From Siderastrea radians (taxonomy: Eukaryota; Cnidaria; Anthozoa; Scleractinia; Rhizangiidae), in NCBI GenBank assembly GCA_964017195.1, contig OZ024889.1, forward strand, positions 60,101,858-60,165,857: 64,000 nucleotides of DNA, given 5' to 3'. Position 1 is the first letter of the stretch. Every line of letters starts with the position of its first letter. The translations under genes were made by a program, and so were the position numbers. The notes under the pieces were generated by a model, which saw only the letters and a list, made by a program, of their open reading frames with translations, was not told where the DNA came from and made no database searches. Shown in pieces: positions 41,201 to 50,200 of the stretch.

Positions 41201-44200
41201 GTAATGGAAACTACTTAGCTCACGTCGATCATCGTCGTCTTCATCATGTAATTCCTGATTGGCTTGCTCAGGCTCTTTGTATCTGATTCTTTTCCACCAA
41301 CGCACGTTCCTCCATCCACACCAGTCTCTTGAAATGTCACAAGGACGTTCACCTGAAATGTTCGTTTTTAAAGCAAAAACATGTGAAAAAGTCTCTTTGG
41401 TAGGGAGGAAGGGTTAGAGGGTTTGCTCACATAGGGCAATATGAGCCGGGGGAACTGTTCTTTTAGCAATTCAGAACCACAATTGATCTTATTAAGAGCA
41501 AGTCAATAAATTGTTTCTGTATATTTTTCATTTCAAAGCTCACGGGTGTACTTGAGGATTTCGTCTACAGACTCTTATATTAGAAAAAAGTCACGATTCT
41601 CACTACTAGAACCAACTAGGGTTGTAAGAAAATCAATGATCCGTAACCAGGTTTCATGATAGTAATAAAAATAAACGTCCTCTGGTTTAATATTTTTTAA
41701 AAAAGTCTATAAGCTTTCGACTACCGTTCTGTTGTCGTCAACGGATAGAAAAAAGCGGCTATGTAAAATGAATATAATATTAGACAATAACTCAATAACT
41801 TCACAATAACTCATGCCCATTCCCTGATCAGTATCGCATTCTCTTAAGCAAACATTAGCTTTCACACTTTCAGCATTCTTATTTTACATTCTTTCGCATT
41901 TATTATTTTTTACTTCAAAAATTGTACTTTACAATAACAGGTTTTTTTTCAAAGCTTACTATACTTCAAAAGTGCATGAACACAATAGTACACGTAACAG
42001 CAACCAGGATAATTATATCTCGGTTTTCAGTGATCGGAAATAGCCGATGTTGTATTGTTCCATTTCATTTTGATTGACGTGTATGGAATGTTTTGAATAC
42101 TTTTTACATAATTTGCTGCAGTGTAAAGTTCTTATGGCATTTAGTGAGACAAATAAATTTAGTGAGTAGCGCGAATGTATCTCACCGAGACAAACAAAGT
42201 CTCCTCGGAAGTCATCAAAGTTTATATGTCCTCCTGGAGTATTGTCATAGTCGTAAACTACTATCCGGCCAATCCTTCCTATGTATGCACCAAAAACACG
42301 CGATGTGACTCTAGTCATCTTTTCCTTGCAATTAAGATTGCCAAAGAAGTTTTCGAGTCTGTTTTCCACTTGAAGATATACCCTTGTTGGTGGTCTACAC
42401 CCTCCACCAATTAAAAAACTGGCAGTTGGACCTTTTATCCGTATGGGTAAAGAAAAAATATAACCAATTGGTGCGTCCCCTTGTATGCTGCCAGCTGGTA
42501 TTTTTGCGCTTGATCGATTTTCATACGTTCCTATCCACCAGTTCCCTTGATGCCCGGATGAGGTTTTGGAAGACCCAGATGTTCGTGCGAGAATATTGTC
42601 ACCGAGGGTGGGCTGGTACCGGAAAGCCTCTCCTTGCGCCTTCCATCCCTCTAGGGTTCCTTTTTCAAAGTCGAAGTTTCCACATGTTTCTTCTAGTAAC
42701 AGAAAAAAACGCAAGGTGTGTGGTTGGTTAAAATTCAAATTAACAATAAAGATTTACAGCCTGAAACAAGAGACCATAAGAAAACATTTTCCCATGTGGA
42801 TTCAATCCTGGTGATTCACCTAACAATGTTGTTCATTGAGTCTGTGCATGAAGTACTAAAGTACAATTCAAATGAAAGCTTTGAGAAATAATAATTTGAT
42901 AATAATAATTTTCAACTTTTTTGAAAGCGATACAGCATATTTAAACTTAACACCACTCTGGATATAAAGTGAAGGAAAAGTCTACATTCTGTGTTAGTTG
43001 TGTGTTTCTTTTAATCTGTCTCCCCATTTGTGCTCACACGGGAGAGCGGTTGCTGCGGAAGAAAAAAATCTAGAAAACGTCAGAAACTTTTGGCTGCTTC
43101 TCGCATTAATTTTTGCCTCATAACCTAATGTCTAATGAACTCAAATAGCTGAAATCTTTTACTGACGTTGAAGGAGCCAAACTACAGGTGAACTACTACC
43201 TGTCATAAACGACCACTAAGTTAATTACACCAGTATATGAAACAACTCGTGTAGGTAACCATCTCTCGTAAGCGAGCAGTTATGTTTGAAATTTTTGGTG
43301 GTCCCTTACGAGAGGTTCAACTTTATTTCTGTTCTCACCTTCATCGGGCTTCCAAGGAATGTGCTCACAAGGCTCTCTGGTAAAGGATACGTCATCGATG
43401 GCGATAACTGGACCAACGGGTAAAGGGCTCAAGCCCACAAACTCAACCTACACGTGTCAAACGAAACGACTCGTGTTAGACCTGAACAGGAAATGCCCCA
43501 TTAGCATTGACACACTGGTTAATAAAATTGATTAGAGAACAAGAACTCCGATTGAATTCCTGCAAAATAAGATACTGAGTAATTACGTCCGAAGCATGTC
43601 GTTGCCTATCTCCACAATGTTATAATTAATTCATTGCACGCTTACTTGTGCATTAAAGTAATTGCTGGGCAAGTTTTTCTGTATATACCGCCCCTCATTT
43701 GACAAATTGCTTATCAATTTAATGAAAATAGATTCATCGAAACACTGTGTGCCAATTTCTTTTATTCAGTGGGTACCCACCTGGGCATTGGAGTAATTCC
43801 TGGGTAAGGGTGTCTGTATATAGCGTCCCTCATTTGTCACTTTATCTGTGAAGAAAAGCTGCATGGTTTCATTCGAAGTTATCTCCCTTAGTAGCACCAT
43901 TAACGACACTGTCTGCCAGTCATGCACGTGATCACTGGCAATCAAATACCGAAAACGGAAGCACTTCCATTCATGAGCATGCGTGTTGATGACTGGAGAT
44001 GAGAGGGAAGAGGGCAGGTCTGAAGCTCCACCGGGAAGAGAGACGAATCCACCTGACACGAGAATTAAGCGGTTAGTAATAATGAGCGATGTAAAAGTTC
44101 TGACTGAAGAGACGAATTCACCTGACACAAGAATGAATCAGTGAGTACGTCTGGCTACGGTAAAGACCAATTTAAAAGCTCTGCCTAGAAGATGAATTCA

Positions 44201-47200
44201 CCTAACATGAGAATGAAGCAGTACTTAGGTAGAGGTGTATTCAGCAGTATTGAAGCGTACGTTTATTTTTTGTAATTTCATTTTTCACTGATAAGTGCTA
44301 TTTGATCAGTAGCATATTTAATTAGCCTCATGTTCACGCTAAAATTGCAGGTTATTATTTGTTAGTTTCGTTTATCAGTACTTTTTCTGTCTACGTTTTG
44401 ATAAAAAGTGCTCATTTGCTACCCCCCCCCCCCCAAAAAAAAACAACTTTGAAAAAGAGAATAAAGGAGCCCGTGGGCAATGAGTGATTTACAAGCCCTG
44501 TGTGGAAGCCGAATTATACCTACCTCCCATGGCTTGCAACAGCCCATATTCATGTATACGTGTGACTCGCTAATTTCACCCTCTGGCCTCAAATTCGGAG
44601 AAGAAACCCGTGAATGTTCTCGTCACTGACGAACTTCAATCAAAATCAGCAATACTCACAAACACAGTTTCAAGTTTCCAAATCTTTGTAACCAATTTCG
44701 TATAACCGAGGCTTGGGCGGAATACTGAACTGATGACTTGGACTGAATAAGGTCTATTTATGTGCGGTGCAATTCACATCTCTGCAAACCTTACTTGACA
44801 CCGTCTTACCCGATTTCTCCAACCCCTCCAGAAATGTGTCTAGCACCCAGCCCTGCTGGGCTTCCCAATTGCACATACTCTCTTCAAAATGACAGTCAGG
44901 ACTCGCTAGTTAAAATAAAAGAAAAGGAATTTCACATTACAACTGGCGAGTTCCTCTTACGTTATGGATGATCACATTTTGGGATTTCGTTCACAGTTTA
45001 AAGGTTAGAACGAAGGTGTAAAATAACACAGTAAACACCAAAAGGCACACTGCAGGATCCTTGTCACAAACACAAAGGTAAAACAACACATCATACAATT
45101 TTAACAGTAATGCTTATAAAGGTAGCTTTCATCTGAGTGGTCACGGGTTAAGAATCTTTCCAGAGACTCAAGACTTGAATCAAATTAAATACCTTTAGCT
45201 TTGACTCTGAGAGTGGAAGGACGAAGTGGCATAAATGTAAGTTAACGACCATCATTTATTCTTTCTTTCATCCAGAGGTCATGTATCAAATCACATTTCG
45301 ATCCGTTATTACTTGACTACTTACTCTGTTTCAGAATATTTTCGCAATTTCCATCTAACACTGTTAAGTCATCCACAGCAAGATCACCTTTGCTTCCACC
45401 GCCAACCGTTCCCTCTAATACAAACTAAGTCAGGAACAAAGATTAGTGCAAGGAACCTCATTGTTACGACGACAATGCTAAGATAACGATTGAAAGACCG
45501 TCGCTCTCAGGCTGGCTCACGTTGTCATTAAACATAGACAGTGTTCGAAGAATTTGACCTCTTTTGTTTGAGAAATGCATGTTGACCAACTGTTGACGAG
45601 AAAACGAGAAATTGGAACTTTGAGAATATTTGAAACAAATTTGAATCTTGTTTGAACTTTCCTCGCCAACCTTCTTTTTCGATTCTTTTTAACAATTAGG
45701 AGATTTGCAACTGACGTGTGAACTTTGTCAAACGTACTTTCAGCAAAACAAAAAAAAAAAAAAAGGAACATTTAGATATCATGACATTTTTCGTTTAGTT
45801 ACGCTATTACTTCCTACATCCTTTTGCACTTCAAGAAAGAATGAAAACATTGAGGCACTTGCAATATAATAGATGGAAACGTGGACCCTTTAGAGCAATA
45901 TTTTCAAGCAGATCATACAATCAAAACTTCCCTAATTGCGATAACTTACTTTATAAAAACTTGGACTGTTAAGATCCGCCTGTCCAAATCTCCAGCGGTT
46001 TCCTTGATCTCCTGACAGTCTCCAAACAAGCGTCTCTGATTGGTTGGTTTTCAGATACACGCTCAAGTTACCGATGTCTGTTCCGTGCATGTGAAACCAG
46101 AACTGCAGGCAAACTGTCTCATTCGGTTCTATCCACCCGCTTAGTAGCCTCGCCCTCTCTCCAGGGTTTCTTTGAGATGCCTCAATGAAAATGTACGAGC
46201 CTGGAACAAAATAAGAATGTGTCAGTGTGAAGAAGGAATGGATTGACCTTTGGCGATGTTGGAAGTAAAGGACAAAATTAATTAATTACTTCATTACAAC
46301 TAGGAATGGAAGCGGATTGCAGATGATTAAGGGCGGTGCCTCCTAATACAGAGGTATTTTTGCACAGGTCATGATTATGGGAAAAAAGCAGATCTTAGCA
46401 AGGGTCATTGGAATGCAAAAAGAAAAATTTGGGTAATCACGCATTTTTTCAGAGAAAAGTATGCAACCATGATTCAAAAAAGCTTTGAAAAACAGAACAA
46501 TGTATGGAAATTTATTTCCAAATTTAAGCTTAATTATCTCTAAGAAATGCTTGGTTACCCCCAATTTTCTTTTTAGATTCCAAAAGCCCTTGTTAAGATA
46601 TGCTTTTCCCGCATAGTCATAAACCGCGCAAAAAATCTTTGTTTTGTAGGCACCGTCCTTAAGAAACCCGAGTTTCCTCAGACCATCACGAGATGCACAG
46701 AACGTACGCCCAGCAACAAAAGGTGGCACCGTCCTACATCTGATTGTTCGTGGCAGGATGGCCAGAAATTTAAAATTGCCATTCTGGTGGACTTTGAGTT
46801 TTTAAGTCGTTAATGTGTCTGTTTTCTTGTACATACTTGAGACTTACTTGAGACATAACACACACCAGTGCGGATACTCTCCCTTTAAGGATAATGTAGG
46901 CGACGAACCGTCCCTCCTTCTGCTCAGGGATGGTTGGGTGAGTTTTCACTTTATAAAATTAGCCCCACTGAAACATGGTACATTTTTTCGGGCCAGTTAG
47001 CCAGTGCTATTTGCTACACAACATACTACTATCTTGCTCAGCTGTAGAAGTCATAAAAGTTGAAATATATTCATAAAAGAAGACACAGCAATATTGAATT
47101 GTTAACAATAATCAATGACGTGTTAGCTGTTGTTTCTTTGCTCCGTTTCTTACCATCCTTTTTGAACGAGGTATGATCGTAGCTCGGTCCAGTACTCTCT

Positions 47201-50200
47201 GTTGGTGTCTGACCCGAGCCCACGGTCCAGTGAAAAGCGGCATTCTTTTCAGGTTTCAACCCACAAGGACCATTTTGGAAATTACAATGACCTTTGAAGA
47301 TAAAATAATGAGTGACGAATGTCAAAAAAGAAATAAAGGCCTTATAAATATTTCCTGAGATTTTCTTCTGTACTAATCCTGAAATATAGCAGCCAGGTGG
47401 GATACAACAACGACAGTCCATTTTAACCACGATGCGATCTCTATTCCGCCCAAAGGAATAACGTAAATGAGATTGTCTTCTTCTTGCAGTTTACAAATTC
47501 ACAACTACAGTTCACTTTCTTAGAGTATCTGAGGCACTAAAGAGATTGATGGCAAATTTGGAGCTCTGTAAAGCACTTTTTCTGTTTCAATCCTATTATA
47601 TCAGTTTCAGATTGGTGAAAAAGTTTTTTTTTGAGTCATTAAAGATTAGCAAAGTCAGCTGCAACTAAGGGAAAAGTATTTATTTTTCTTACCTCTAAAA
47701 GATCTACATCTTTTATTTCCGCTAGAATTTTTTGATGAACACGCTAGATCATTAAGGTTACACTTCCCAGATCCTAAAAACAAACGAAAGAATAGATAAA
47801 CAAATAGCACAGAAAAAAAGAGAAATGAGAATGTTGGAAATTGGAACCGTAAAACGAGACACGAAATCCAAAGATGATTTTTTCACACGTGCGAATTGAA
47901 ACGCCTGTCTGTGTATTTCCAGGCATTACAGAAAAGTGCGCAAGGGAAGGCGGAGATGCGTCTTACCACATTTCATTAAGATAGGCGACTGGGTATGAGT
48001 CAGTAAACGGTATTAGGAAGGTTTGAGGACTGCTGGAGAAACGAAGAACGATATACTTGCTTTTGGCTTTTTTAGTTACGGTCATGATCCAGGGGAATAG
48101 ATTGCAAGTTTCTTATGCTCTTTCATAGACCCCTCCAAGAACAGCTTACTGGAAAAAAGTTGATATTTCACCAGGAACGGTAATTTCGAAATGAACAGCC
48201 GCGATTGTTTTTCTTCTGATTCTCAGTCATGAAGCCCACTTACCACACACAGATGGCGTGTTTGTTCCATCTTGGCAGAATAACGTCTGACTGCAAGTAT
48301 CAGACCAGGGAATGCACGATCCATCTACACACTGATGATCCCCACAAGGATTTCCTGAAAGGCAATTTCTTAGGATGAACTGTGTACTGAGAAACCGTTA
48401 ATCCGGCATTGAATTTCCACAAAAAGGTGGGTTTTTTTTAGTAAGAACTAGGTGAAAACCGGTAGAAATCTCGCACAATTAACTCGTTCTCTCTCTATTG
48501 ACACACAAAATTCTCTCTGTCTATTGGCGTTGTCATATCGAACTAACGGTTTTAGTTGATTTAACATAGAGCCTTTTGAAAAAATTGAATTTTGCTGGCA
48601 ATGTAAGCAAAACGTGAGGGAATAGCCCATTCAGGCGAATTGCCTTAAGCATATTTTTAAAACACGTTTAGGGGTCGATCTAGCGCCCAACCTTCATGTA
48701 GAAACGAGTTTTCATTCACATTCATGTAAGGCGTGTTTCCAGGGAAGAAAACGTTTTGAACCAAGCCCCGCTTTGACAGAGTCCAAAGCCAACTTGGAAA
48801 TGGGCTATTGTCACCAACGGGAAAAACTAAATAGAGGTAACTCTACTTATTGTAATCAGCCAACTTACGGCAGTTTTTTTCGTCATCTCCTTCAGAGCAG
48901 TCGTTAGTGCCGTCACACAAAGCGGCCGTTAAAATACAGCCTCCCCCTTGACAGGGAAACATGGTGGAAGGACATGCGCAGTTCTCCTCGTCTGAACCAT
49001 CTTTACACGCACAGTCACCATCACAAAGAAGGTTCTTCTTGACGCACTCGCCATTTGTACAGCTAAACTGGTTATCACTACACCTGAAACCTGAACAGAA
49101 AAGTGGTTTATACCTACGACGGACTTTAGCAAAATGCCAGTCAGAAGAAATAGGCTCTCAGGTAAAATACCGACCTGAGCTAAAAGACTGATTTGGGCCA
49201 CCTGGAGCATGCCCCTTAAACTGGCAACTACCCACTTCTGAATCGGAACTACTAAAACTCGTGATGGGTGTATACCTACAGCAAGCAACAGAAAAGAAAG
49301 AAGGCACTGCAGCGGACCTCCGAGAAAATAGTTTTTTGCGAGACACACGACAATGCAGAAGTAGAAGTATTTCATATAACATTGCTCTCTCATTTTCATT
49401 GCGGCTGGTGCAAGTACTTTGCTGTCTAGCCGGTTCCAGTATTTTACACACGTATAACTGGACTAGCCAGCCACAACAGGAACAAAGAGTTATAAGTGGC
49501 ATAAATTAAACAACTCACCTGGTTTTGCAAAATAAGGCCGCAAAGAGCAATTTTCTGTCGTTATCATAATGTCATCGATTGCGATATTTAGCTCTTTATC
49601 GAGAGAACCTTCTCCTTCAAAGCTAACCTATGAGAATAATAGAAAGTAAGTTCTATTTTATTCAACTCAGAAGGTAAACAAGAAATGAAACTGACATTTC
49701 TGTTGAAAGTTTAAAGAAAACGTGATTCAATCTAAAGTGCTGTGTGTCCATGCGAGGCAATTTAGAACAGTTTTTCCTGGAGATTAGCCATCAGAAAATT
49801 GTTTGCTTCTTAGAACAAATCAGTATTGTCCGGGAAAAAGTATTCCTGCTTATTTTATTTTCGCCTTATATGAAGGTCATTATTAAAAAACAAAACAAAC
49901 GAAAAACAAACGAACAAACAAAACAATAAAAGAAAAGTGCGCCATAACCGTCAATAAACATTCAGTGAAATGAAACTTTACTTTGATATAAGGTAAATTG
50001 GCTACTTTAATTTAAAGTTCAGCGCAAAGGAGAGGACTAGACCTACTACTAGTTCCGGGGACCGGGTGTGATCGCGTGAACTACCCATTCTCGCAAAAAA
50101 TCTAGTCATGGGGACTGAAATTTGATTCATGCTTCTTGCCCTACGAAATAAATTAAAGGTACAGCGCCGGGGACTTGTCCTTTCAAACTGTTTTTGTGCC

